Below are positions 32,886-44,759 of a stretch of DNA of 64,000 nucleotides, piece by piece; the stretch's first letter is position 1; each line of letters begins with the position of its first letter. The notes below the pieces were generated by a model. That model was not told where the DNA came from, did not search any database, and saw only the letters and a list, made by a program, of their open reading frames with translations. The position numbers and the translations under genes are program-made. The stretch comes from Siphonodentalium dalli (taxonomy: Eukaryota; Mollusca; Scaphopoda; Gadilida; Siphonodentaliidae). Location of the stretch: positions 112,394,004 to 112,458,003 of the forward strand of contig CP136064.1 in assembly GCA_032622095.1 (NCBI GenBank). The letters are read 5' to 3'.

Positions 32886-33249
32886 TTGTACACACTGTAT
32901 ATATGTAAACAGTACCTGTATATACGTAAACATAGACATAAATATCTGGTTTAGTTTGTTGTGGGTTGTCACGTTTTTGACCGATAACACATTTTATTGG
33001 TGGCAGAATGGTCACACACATGATAAATGGCACTAAGAAATAACTCTGTCAAAAAAACAAAACAAAAACAAAACCCGACTCCCGGTACGCACAGCCAAAT
33101 ACAGGCATCAGGTTTCTTGTTATGGTGTGTGGTTGATAATTGTACAACTATTACAATTCGAAGCAGATTCGCCTTTACTGTCGACGGACACATATATCTA
33201 GTGCGATATGTGTGTGTGAAGAAGGGCGAGTATGTTATATATCGCTACT
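32886..33249. other. No recognised gene
   Basis: AT-rich, short overlapping frames only. Confidence 0.4.
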
Positions 33250-33695
33250 ATTAAAGAGGGTATCACTCCCCCCCTAATCCTGAAAACCAGTTAAATTTGG
33301 GGGGTGAATCCTGAATACATGTTAAGAAATAATATGCGATAAATGACATACAAATTGACTCTTTTAATATCAGAATGATACAAGCAGAAGTTACATAGAC
33401 ACATTATGATCCATTATACCTGACATGACATTGGAGTAGAGTATTATGGGCGTTATGCTACGATTAATGATACTTTATGATGGCATGGTGGTCGAATATA
33501 CCCAAGGAGCTATTCTACCCACTTATTCATACAGATAACTAGCACAAAATATTAAATTGCTCCATCAAAACCTGCGTCCAAGATGTTTGCTTGAACCCGA
33601 ATATCAGTTAATTCCGAGGTATGAATCCCGCGTACGGCTTCAAAACACCATGAATCCCGCGTACCGAAGGGGGGGGGGGTGATACCCTCATTAAA
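33250..33695. mobile_element. Small TIR element with ATTAAA direct repeats
   Basis: The interior 33256-33689 (434 bp) has TIRs GAGGGTATCACTCCCCCCC and its complement, flanked by ATTAAA at 33250-33255 and 33690-33695. The interior has two 'atgaatcccgcgtac' copies. The superfamily is unknown to me. Confidence 0.75.
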
Positions 33696-34568
33696 TGTCC
33701 ACGGTATATTTGATTTGATTGACTGCGATCTGCGGTAGTAAACTGTGCTTATTTCAGAGATGAATGTAGTGGGGATGTGTGTGTGTGTTATCGAGGAATA
33801 CAGAGAAGCAAGCGCTGTGGTCGTTGGGGCACATTGTGTAAACCTCGAACCCACTGCATCAATTTCTTATATTTATACAGCTTGTTGATGAATTAGTCCC
33901 AAACAAAAGCTGAAAGTATTCTTATTTATGTTCATAAAATCGCCGATAAACGTGACTGGAGACTATAAGTCAGCCCAATATCAGCTTGAGTTTCAACTGT
34001 GATTATCGATCGATTGGCCATTTTATTTTTGTGTGATGTGTGCTATAAAAGACAAATTGCGAGATATTACGTGATCTCAGAAGTTCATAGGAACACAACT
34101 ATGTTTTAATTGTAATATAATGATATATTTATGTTTTGCCGCACCACGCCCAATTATTCTGTTGACCGATGTTTGTGATTATGTCAATAATTTGTGACGT
34201 TGTGTTCGTGTTACGGTCGGTGTTTTATTGGGATATAAAACGGGTGACCCGCTTGGCACTTGACCAATCACCGAACGTGATTTAGTTTTGCGGGAAATCC
34301 CATAATTTACATAAAGAAATTCATGTGGTAATTTATAAATGCAATTTACGCGGTTATAACTGACTCTTTACAGAAACAGGTTATTTAAAGTAGTTTTCTA
34401 CTGATCATGTATATAATTTTTTACCAGTGAACATGCATATAATCCCTAGTTTCTTATGTACAAGTTATGCATATGGGTCATGCACAACCACGACTGTTGA
34501 CACAGTATGTACCTGGTATCAGCGTAACGAAATTTACCCAGATATAATATAATTCACCTAATGCGCAT

Positions 34569-35167
34569 AAGATTGTCCACTTATAAACGGACAATCTTGA
34601 CCTAAAGTGGTCATTAATAAATGGACAATCCAACCACGCGTGGCACGCGAGCTTCGGATTGTCCACTAAATCACGACATATATCGATAATCGTGCTTGTT
34701 AGCTTCATATTAAATCTGAAGGGTAATAACTCTATAAAGAATGTAACTTTACTAAATAACGGAGATTTGGATGAGAAATTTGCAACACCACATCAGATCA
34801 AGTCTTGTGAAATATAAGTCAAATTCTTCCCTTGGGTGGGTAGACTTGGGGGAGGTTTGGGTACGCTCTTTAAAAACACTTCTTCGAATATTTCCGTTAT
34901 TTCGTCCAAAACTCTTCTTCAAATATCTCCGTTATTTCATCAAAAACACTTCTTCTCATACAAATCACTGTTATTCAGTAAATTAACATTATTTATAGAG
35001 TTATTGCCCTTCATATTAAATATGAAGCTAACATGCCGGATTAGCTATACATGTCTTCATTTAGTGGACAATCCCAAGCTCGCGTGCCACGCGTGGTTGG
35101 ATTGTCCATTTATTAATGACCATCACCATTTTAGGTAAGGATTGTCCGTTTATAAGTGGACAATCCT
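34569..35167. mobile_element. Foldback element with about 190-bp arms
   Basis: Each end is itself a short palindrome (GATTGTCCACTTATAAACGG and its partner). The arms then run through 'ggtcattaataaatgga', 'cacgcgtggcacgcgagc' and 'tatgaagggcaataactcta', and are complementary between 34569-34760 and 34985-35167. The middle (34775-34985) is 'cttcttcgaatatttccgtta'-type repeats. The 'gggtaataactct' phrase resembles molluscan dispersed repeats. Confidence 0.75.
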
Positions 35168-37789
35168 TGAAGAATTGCCTGATATAATTATAACTTAACA
35201 CCGTTAAATGACTTAACCGATGCCGCTTTACAGAAAACATAATCCATACCATACCTGAATTAACATCTATCACCCTATAACATATCTTATTTTCATCTGC
35301 GCAGAGGATATGGTCAAGAACAAAAAATGAATTAGTTACCAATGTACAAAATATTGCGCCGGAACAGTGCTTCGAATTCGTAGCACGTATTAGATATACA
35401 TGCACTTGTTCGGTGTATTACTTCCGGTATATATTTACTATATTCTGTTCTGTTGTGTTCGCATCCATCGAACACTAGCTGTTTTTCAATGTGCATTTGA
35501 CTTCAGATTCTCTTGTAATCTTGTGTCGATGCCATAAAAGATATTCGATTCCACCAACTGTTCCAATATGATAATACATGTACTACCAACATCCTTATCG
35601 CGGCGCTGCATCTACTAAACACCACTTAATTTTCCTCCCTCAAACGGGAGGGGGGGGGGGGTCGGAATTTTTTTTAGGCACGTATGCTGATTTTTTACTT
35701 TCGACCCTTCTTTGGACCATCCCACCCCCCCCCCCGTCAAATTTTTGTTCCGTTTTCGGCAGTTTTTTCCGACTATTTTTGGACACACACCCCCATTTTA
35801 ACACTAAAACAGAGAGTTGCGGGGGAAAATTCACTGTAAGCAGCTGTATATGAATTTCTGTGAATAATTTTAGCCATGGATGTTAAGATTGACATGTAAA
35901 TAGGAACGAGTAATTTTGGGGTCATTCGGCCAAAAAAAAATTCAATCCATTAGCATGGGCTACATGCTATACTGTTTGTCTGATCATCATGAAATTTGTC
36001 ATTTATGTTAATATTGATAAAAAGATGTGTTTTAAGCCAAACTCATTGCAAAAACAGTCAAAAAGACTTGCAGAAAACTTATTTTTGAGTTGCATACGTG
36101 CCCGGAATCCCCCCTCAAAACCGAGTTATTAATTTGCCGTTTTGGGGCAATCCGGCGATCAAAATGGGTCCAGAAGAATTTGGTACACCGTTGCGTGAAA
36201 TGACCAGGTATCGATCGGAAAGGCACATTGAGATAATCCCTTAACTCAGATCAAGCTTGATAATCGGTCCCGAATTTCGGCCATGTCGGGTTTGATCTCG
36301 CGCCAATATAATCTAGCCCGGACTGCGATTATATTAATCACGACCTATATAACCACCTCGGCTACGGGGTCATCCTTAAAACGCAAGTACTTTCACCAGG
36401 AGTTTGGAAGCGTGAACTCTGAACATGGGTTCGAATATTGGCACAAAACGTATCTACCATTACATTTGAACAGTACAATGCACTTCCTCCTAAATTGTGT
36501 ATGTGTCCATATGGTTACTGAAATACCAGCGTATATATATATATCAGACATAATTATGGCGGCTCAGATTGGATGATATAATAGTACACGCATAGGTGAA
36601 AAATACATATATATATATATTTGTATAATAAATATATTATCCTGGCGAAGCCATATGACCATGCTTCTCGTCATCCTGGCAACACCCGGTCATGTATACA
36701 TGTATAACCATCTGGCTTAAAGTAACCAAAGTGGCCCTATTCGAGTCAGTGATGAAGGGGAACAAAAGTTCATGAAAAATTGTGTCGCCGATTTCCCCCA
36801 AACTTAAATAATCAATGAACTATACATGTAATCTAAATTAAATGGCGACCAGAATAAAACATTTTATCGTCAATTATTGCCATAATTTGATATGTACTTG
36901 TAGGCACCACACTGGGTCTAATTCAAAATTGGCAGATCGGTGCCAGGTGCCCCTATGTACGTCATGATTTGCTGTACTTTTCAACATTCGTGTTTTTCTC
37001 TATATCTTCCAAAGATATCAGCAATCTATATATTGGACCAATGAGCTCCCCCAATAACTCATCGTGGGTGTACTTCAAAAACCAGATATCGAACAGCTTC
37101 GTTTTAAAGAGATTTTTGTATTCAAATTTCACAACCTAAAAATTAGTGACCGAATTAAGTCACTTGAACACTTATATATTCTCAACTGTCATATTTGAAT
37201 GGGAACGGAATCACGGAATTCATAGTGTACTAGCCAAAAACTGGTACATAGCTCATTTGCTATCTTTTTTGGTTGATTTATTTATATAGGTGAATAAAAA
37301 TGCGAGTACTCACTTCGACGTGAATCATCTTGCTGCCATTTTCGAGCAATTATGACGTAAGTTTCCGGCCCTGCGTGACGTTGGATATGGGGAGCTTGGG
37401 ACTCCTAATTGATAAAACCGCGATGTTTACGAAATTTCCTCTAAATTTATATTAGGCATTTACATGCTACGAGGAATTGACTAGTGTGGTTTGAAGATGC
37501 CAAAGTGGCACCCTCTGGGACAGGGCAGGGTCGCGGCACCAAATTTGATAAAAACAAAATTGCCAATATAAATTTTAACCATACATAATTATTGGTTACT
37601 TTTAAAAGGCAAACTGTGTGTCAAATTAGTGAATCCGAACAACTTGGTCAGTGAGTATACTCAGGCATTCTGGAAGACAGTGACAATAATCTACTACTGC
37701 CCAGAATTCCAACCACCTCAATTAAAAAAAGATAACGTCTGACGTATGCGCAGTTGTAAATAAATAATTAGTTATACTCACGGAACGAA
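35168..37789. other. No recognised gene
   Basis: Contains homopolymer G/C runs (35646-35662 and 35726-35734), AT microsatellite patches (36536-36545 and 36607-36620) and a 97-codon plus-strand frame (36283-36576) without recognisable features. No convincing exon was seen. Confidence 0.4.
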
Positions 37790-38292
37790 TTAAAGGCACG
37801 TGAGGCCTTAGTTGTCGAAAATATTCATATTTGTTCCAATCACCGTAAACAGAAAAACATTAAAACGCATACAGTTTCGTTCATATATACCATGACCATC
37901 GCGTAAACAGCATGTTATCATAAAGATTTACTATATTTTACCTAAGCAAGAGCCTGATTGTGTTACAGAAGACAACACAATGCTGCTGGCTAATCACACA
38001 CAAATGGCATAAACGCTCTTTATTCGTTCCATATCAGGAATTCACCCACAAAGAACGCTCTTTATGTTTACCATCATAATACAAACAAACACCAGAAAAG
38101 TAACTTTTTATGCTTTTGTTTACATAACAATGGTCAAAAATATGACAATAACATACTGGTTATGCGATATTTTTTATTTGTATACGGACAAAGTCTGTCT
38201 ACATTTTGTTGTTCTTTCTGTTTGTGGTGGTTTTTGACGGGTGGAAATATGTTCACAGGATACCCACCGCCAAGGCCAAACCGTACCTTTAA
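37790..38292 (-). mobile_element. piggyBac-type MITE, copy 1
   Basis: 503 bp bounded by TTAA (37790-37793 and 38289-38292). Inverted relative to the copies at 51127 and 53356. Ends are TTAAAGGCACGTGAGGCC and TTAAAGGTACGGTTTGGCC in opposite orientation. Contains repeated CATAAACGCTCTTTAT-type phrases. Non-coding; an open frame shared by the copies (MRYFLFVYGQSLSTFC...) is probably incidental. Confidence 0.88.
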
Positions 38293-38585
38293 TCGCGAAA
38301 AAATAAATGGCTTTAGATGTTTTGTATCTACATGTTTTACTAGTTTTTAACGCCACGCCCCTGTTGTGTGTGATAATATTAACTTTATGAATAACACTTA
38401 ATATAATTATGTACCATGTATTTACTTCTGGATATGCATGGCACAATCTCATTGGCCAAACTGATAGTTTAAATATGAAAACGAAATATTATATGGAACA
38501 CATTGGAAGTGATGCAGTAAGATGTACGAGGGTCAGCTTTGCGTATTATTGTTATTGGATATACGAGGATGTCGTCAGGCTTATA

Positions 38586-39613
38586 CACTGAGAAAAATCC
38601 TTAGTCACAATGACTAACTTGTTCTTAGTCATCAGATAAGTTAGTCATTATGACTAAGCTAAAATTGATACGACTAACTTAGTTCTTAGTCAAATAAATG
38701 TTAGTCATAATGACTTGTTAAATTGATACGACTAACTTAGTTCTTAGTCAAATAAATAATTAATTTACGCGATTTTGGTTCGAGGAAGAATCGTACAGTT
38801 CTACGAAATATCGACACTATGAAGGCCAATATGCATATGCACACTATTCTGCAAGTATATACTCAGTTGGCACCTTGTATATATATTCTGAGAAAATAAT
38901 CGGGTCAATGTGACTAAATTATGGTTAGTCACAAGCATTTGGAGTCACGTTGACTAACCCACACCTTTCAGCGAGTAACTATAACTAACTTTGACCTTAG
39001 TCATAGTGACGAAATTAAACGAAGAATAACTCTAGTTTCAACACTGCCTTAAATGATGCTGATTATTCATTGGTAGATGCTGATAAATGTACAATTTCCA
39101 CTGCATCGCAATTATATCAGACATATAATTGAACGAGTGCGATGGAATGATGTAATGGCTTATATATACAAAGTTCACTCCCACACCAAAGGCTACATTG
39201 TTTTTGAAAAATGGTTCTTATATCATAGACACCACAAAAATCTCTGGAAAATAAACTAGTTAAACAGACCTATACTACAAACTAATGTCATACCTCTCAA
39301 AAGACCAGTATTGGAATCTGTGTTTTAGAGAATTGCTTGAAAGATAATAATATATCATCTGGTTGACTACTGAAATTATTTGCACAAAATATCCAACAAT
39401 TTAAAGTTTTACATTCCCAGTGCATGACTAAGAAAAGTTAGTCATTACGGCTCAATAAAGCTAGCATATCAGTCATTGTGGACTAAGCTACGAATTAGTC
39501 ATCGTGACTAAGAATGTAAATTAGTCGGAATGACTAAGAAAGTTAGTTGAGTTACGGACAAAAATCTGACAAATCAATCTTAGTCATAATGACTAAGGTT
39601 TGTTTTCTCAGTG
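38586..39613. mobile_element. TA-flanked CACTGAGAAAA element with TTAGTCA array
   Basis: 1,028 bp with TIRs CACTGAGAAAAATCCTTAGT and its complement, flanked by TA (38584-38585 and 39614-39615). The ends are filled with many palindromic TTAGTCATnATGACTAA motifs, with more near 38925-39010 and 39425-39600. An internal copy of CTGAGAAAA (38888) suggests a nested or rearranged element. No transposase. The TA duplication suggests a Tc1/mariner-like mover. Confidence 0.82.
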
Positions 39614-39615
39614 TA

Positions 39616-40274
39616 TGTATTCCTATGTATGACGTTGCCAGCGATATAATATTGGTAGACGAAATACGCGAGTGCTATGCATGCACAGCAAGGTGCATCG
39701 GAGCCACATGCCTCCGTATAAGCAAATGACCCTACATCAACTTGCGGGACAGCAAATCAATAGTCATATCATTAACAGTTAGAACTCACGTGGACTTTCG
39801 TAACAGTTCTGCCAAAATCATATCATAATTCCAGAAGAACTAATTGAATGTGATAACACGTGGAAACAATGGGATTAGTTGAGTACATGCGTCTGTACCA
39901 TACGGCACTGCTTTATCTTTTTGTTTTTGTTTTGCTAAATATGTTCGACTTTGCCCGGCTGTTCCGATTGTCTGATATCGTACAGTAAAGCAGTTTTCTC
40001 AGCAGGCCATTGCTATTGTGTATAGTGATCACATAAATTAAAAGCATTGGCGCCCAAATTACTGCCAAACAAAAATAGAGTGAACTATATGTGTTGAATT
40101 GAGAAATACTACAGTACGTAAATATTATGCGTATAGCAAAGCACTCATCATCGTGGCAATTGTTTGAGGAGAGCTACTCAAGGTGACCCACTCAGCGCCG
40201 AAACCTTGAATGGCGAGGATTAGCAAGCTCTGTGGCGTAATCAACAACATTTGGCACTTTTATCAAAGCCTCAC
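39616..40274. other. No recognised gene
   Basis: Nothing identifiable beyond short AT-rich open frames. Confidence 0.4.
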
Positions 40275-40442
40275 AATATACGGCCATGAATCGCCGCGAT
40301 ACACTATACGGCAATGAATCGCGGCGATACAATATACGGCAATGAATCGCGGCGATACAATATACGGCAATGAATCGCGGCGATACAATATACGGCAATG
40401 AATCGCGGCGATACAATATACGGCAATGAATCGCGGCGATAC
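40275..40442. repeat. 28-bp minisatellite, six copies
   Basis: Six tandem copies of AATATACGGCAATGAATCGC+GGCGATAC, the last five nearly identical and the first with three differences. Because 28 is not a multiple of three, the open frames through it (minus strand) cycle through three readings and are not a protein repeat. Confidence 0.95.
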
Positions 40443-43400
40443 ATAATGAATCACCGGTATCACCGCGAACCTTCTATACATGTACATTTGCAACAGAATC
40501 GATTAGCACAGGTCTACAATTTATAAAAAAAAATGTCAATTTCACGATGAGTAAAGGATTGACCAAGTCAATGCAAGACAATACCTATGCTACCAGGAGG
40601 TGGATAGTTTAGATGGACCTACACATAAAACTACTTGATTGTTAAACCAGTGCTACACATGGATGAATTTCCGAACAAATTCCTCGATATAACGCTGAAA
40701 TGCGTGTTCGTTTCATATATTTTGAGATCGTTTCGTTTAAGTGCCGTTTATTGTCAGCGGTCTCCTGTTAAGATAGCGCAATTTTTCCGGACACATTCCG
40801 TTTCCGATTCCGATAACTACAAATGGCTGTTATTTGATTGGGACCCAATCACCGTGTTCAATTTTTTTTTTATAAATACCGTTCCTGTTGGAGTATGGGA
40901 CATCTACTAGCTAAGGGATGACTTGTTCACGTTTAAGGAAAACATTCCACATGGATTGGACGACGAAGGCACACATCAATATGCCCTGCATGTATATCTG
41001 ACACAATAACTACTCACTTGATCTGAATATATTTACAATATGAGACGATGTTAACGAAAACGCATAAATCACATAACAATTTCAATAGTCCATCTCAATA
41101 AATATATACTAAATCATAATATATCATATCCATCTACGGACCAACAGGTACATAAAGCATTACTGGTGTTTTTCAAGTCTTCCAAGTTGACTCTTTCCGA
41201 AAGTTCAAATTTCCAGTTAACGGCAATTGCAGTCATATACATTGGCTGAACATATAGGAAAACATGCGACATTTGGTATAAAATAAACGAAGTTCCCACT
41301 AAACGGTGGTTTGATAATCAGACAATTTGAACCTACGTGTATTTTTATATTTTTGAAATTTCCAACTGTTGTTATATCATGCATGAAATGTGTGGTGAGA
41401 CACCCACACAACCCACACACCACGACACCCCTTTGTGTATGTCGAACACGTAATCGCAGTATATTTTCATCGGGCACTACTAAACACAAGCACCGATACA
41501 TCTTTCAGGGTTTAAATGGTGATGCGAAAAAGCAAACATTTACGTAATTCGAATAGGCAAATAAATGTGGACACAAGGCTGACGAGACTAAACCTTCAAT
41601 CAGGTTACAATGGCCACTGACACACCGACTAGCATGCCTTTTATTAATTCTTTTCTATCGAATAAAATAACTAGATTTTTTCAAGTGATTACTTGATGTT
41701 ACAAGGAATTTCGGAAGAACAAATGGATCTATTTCTAGGACTTAGCTAGGGTTCTTGAATGGTGAGGAGTTATCCACCTGAATTTGCTGTTTCTATTTGT
41801 ACATAGCCCTTGACGGGAACTTTCCGAATAACTATCCATTTTAAGTGAATTGTTTTTAACATTTTGTCAAATTCAGACTAAAGATGAGAAATTCTCTTTC
41901 TTTTGTTTACTTAAAAATCGCTACAATATAATTAAATTTATTTTAAAAAAGGCAATTATTCCAGAAAAAAGTTATAATACCGTCATACCAGGGGGGGGTC
42001 TGCAAAAAAAAAAATCCGTATATAGGGCCGGGGTGGGTGGGTGGTCCAGAGGCCGAAAAAATTGTGCTTGTAATGTTTTTCCAAAATGGGTTTTTTTTCA
42101 AACAATTTACAAGTACTGACCATGTAATGTTGTTTGTAAGCATGTTAGTACCATGTTTGTTGGTATAGGGCTATATAGGCAGCTATAGTGACTCTTTAGC
42201 CTCAGATTTAGCAACATTCTGGATTTCACAGGATGCCGGCCCACTTCACAGTTAACCTGATTGTTGCATAACATGAAATTGAAAAGGGTATCTCATAAAT
42301 TTCTAATGTCTGAAATACTCTCTTGTTCTGGCATGAAATCAATTTCATTCCTTCTGGTTATTTCTCGTCTTGAATGATTGCAAGTAATGTTAATTTGCAA
42401 CAATTATCCAAATAAAACTGAATTGGTTATGATGAATGACCGTTACTGTTTACTGCTCAGACAATCCCAACTGATGAAGGTAACGCTATTGTCATTGAAT
42501 TTCCGAACTTCATCTTGGAGCTTAAGGCTATAATGGGGTCTAGGGCGATTTGTGACATATAGTGTACACACACAATGCTTTATTATTGTTGTTAGATACT
42601 GAAAACACAAGGAAACACCTGGAAGTACAGTTTATTTTTTGTTTTTCTGATCTGTGTTTACTAATTAAACATATTATTGCTTGAGTCTTAATGGTACACA
42701 GCAAGAGTTTGCACCAAAAAAGGATAGTGTAATATGATTTAAAGGCAATTAACACAGTTATTGAAAAACGGCTAAAAAAAACTCTGAAATTTTGATAAAA
42801 ACATGAGAAAGGGGTGTGTGTCCCCAAAATTTTGGAGGAAATGTTTTTTCTTTTGCACAAATGGGGTGGTGGGTCCATCGGGGTCGAAAAAATACTTTTT
42901 GGGCCCTATATGTGCAATTTTTTTCCAGACCCCTCTGGCCATACCTGTAATTTTTCATTGTGCTTCTGACTCGTGAACTTACAATTTTTGAACATGTTAT
43001 GCTGACATTGCTGTTACCTCTCTGCTGATCTTGACCAGAATAGTTGAGCACTTTTACTTTAAAACAACACATGTTTATTCAAAGGTTTGTTATCCGGACA
43101 TCCAGCCATTATACTAATCACGGGACGGAGGTTATAACACGAACATGCATCAACATAGAGGTTTTGCCTAAAACATTTGCGGTTAAGTTGACTCAATGAT
43201 GGCTCGTCTTCGCATGGATAGCCATGGTTATTTTTCAATAACAACATATTCCATACACAAAGATATGTTTCCAAACATGTTGATTCATCGACATGCTAGA
43301 TTACTTAAATGGGTACTCTATGTCAATGTCAATAAATTTCCGTTAATAACAACGATCTAATATCGATTATATATTGAACAAATAAGTGATTTGAGTCGAA

Positions 43401-43980
43401 GATGTCTTCTGTAAACGTTCAGGTTAACTCGTGTATCACAATCGTCCTAAAGGGCTTCAGATTCTGCATATTATATCTTTGTTTTGGATGACCCTGTTTC
43501 CAAGAAATGACGAGAAACAAATCAAGTAAAAAACTTTTCGAAATGAATTGAAACTCGCTAAAACAGCAACATATATCAGGCAGGATTTATTCATTTCGGC
43601 ATCCAGAAGACATGTTTATGACTGGCCTGAAATTTCTTGATAGCAGTCAGTTTGATAATGGCTTATAACTACTCACTGGTCTCGCCTGTTGAAATGAACC
43701 GATCGCGCGCAGGCGATTAATGCAATCAACGATGGTTGTGACCATGTCAAATACATGGCATACATGGATTTACATATATAAATTATATACAAGTATGTTT
43801 CCACATATAATATAACATTTGATACAAATGCTTGAAAACTAAAAAAATTTACTCTACGACGATAGTCCCATTTTGGCATTCCGGATAATCTTCCATCCGT
43901 GACATTAATTCGTACTGAACAGACCTTCAAATACACCTTTAACCAGCGTCCATTTATCTGAAAGTATACCGTTTGGCACA
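40443..43980. other. No recognised gene
   Basis: Two loosely similar stretches (41985-42120 and 42815-42940) share G-run, 'ggtgggtgg' and 'ggggtcgaaaaaat' phrases, suggesting an old repeat. Overlapping minus-strand frames of about 100-112 codons here are not recognisable. No convincing splice-bounded exon was seen. Confidence 0.4.
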
Positions 43981-43984
43981 CTTC

Positions 43985-44700
43985 ATATCAGCACATACTG
44001 GTGTTCAAGACAAAACAACTATTCCTGCCAATTGAATCACAGAACCGGTTTCGTCCATGTGTTGTGGTATTATGTCCTTTAGAGTGAAAAACGTCTTTGT
44101 CAAATTTAGATCACTGTGTCTCGTTGGCCATGACTGAATGAATATCCGTGTGCTCAAATGGTAGCATGAAGGGAACACTATCCACATATAATGTGTTGTC
44201 CATCCGTTCTTCTAAAGTTTTGGCGCATATAGTGTAAGGTATTTTGTATGTATCTGAAGAGTGAAGGGTGGGGACACTCACATGCAAACATGTTTCATAC
44301 AGTCATTCCAGCCTTGATTAAGATTTCACAGAAAATGAATAAATCTCAGCGAAAGTTTACCTTTCTGTAGATACTCTGTGCAGAGCACTTGTTGCCTTTG
44401 CAATTCATAGTAACACACAGAGTAATGCCCTTAATAATCGACTCCTTAACCACAGCAGAATTATGGGTAATTTTTCAGGATTTAGTCGGAAATATGGCTT
44501 GTTGCCATTCATCGGAAAGCCATATTTCCGACTAAATCCTGAAAAATTACTCATAATTATGCTGTGGTTAAGGAGTCGATTATTTAGGGCATTGCTGCAG
44601 ATGATGGCGAGCATCCGTATCAATCCCAGTTTGTATTTCATCAATACGATTAACATCGTCGTCAATGTCATCATTTGATTCAACGTGCATTGAAATGCGT
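43985..44700 (-). pseudogene. Unrecognised gene fragment, paralogous to 4140-4850
   Basis: The minus strand reads STRISMHVESNDDIDDDVNR then IDEIQTGIDTDARHH. It is interrupted by a foldback MITE (about 44419-44600) and resumes as VTMNCKGNKCSAQSIYRK with a good donor-like AAAG|GTAAAC at about 44360. Farther along, a frame with TLEERMDNTLYVDSVPFMLP is intact up to a stop near 44120. The counterpart at 4140-4850 shares the acidic ESN(E/D)DID(N/D)D block. Function unknown. The pair indicates an old gene or segment duplication with both copies now broken. Confidence 0.45.
44419..44600. mobile_element. Foldback MITE, relative of 2400-2615, in a gene relic
   Basis: About 182 bp. Halves are inverted copies: 'agtaatgcccttaataatcg' through 'gatttagtcggaaatatgg' and back. 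Same family as 2400-2615 (shared 'gccattcatcggaaagc' at the turn). Ends are slightly altered and no clean TA duplication is visible. It splits the peptide of the surrounding minus-strand relic. Confidence 0.8.
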
Positions 44701-44759
44701 GTTGACTAAACTGTCTTCTCAACAATTTGAGTAATAATATGTTGAGTGAATTATATAAT

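Noticed and set aside
40275-40442. Possible CRISPR-like array
   Set aside because: The 28-bp units are directly adjacent without variable spacers, and the genome is eukaryotic; it is a minisatellite.
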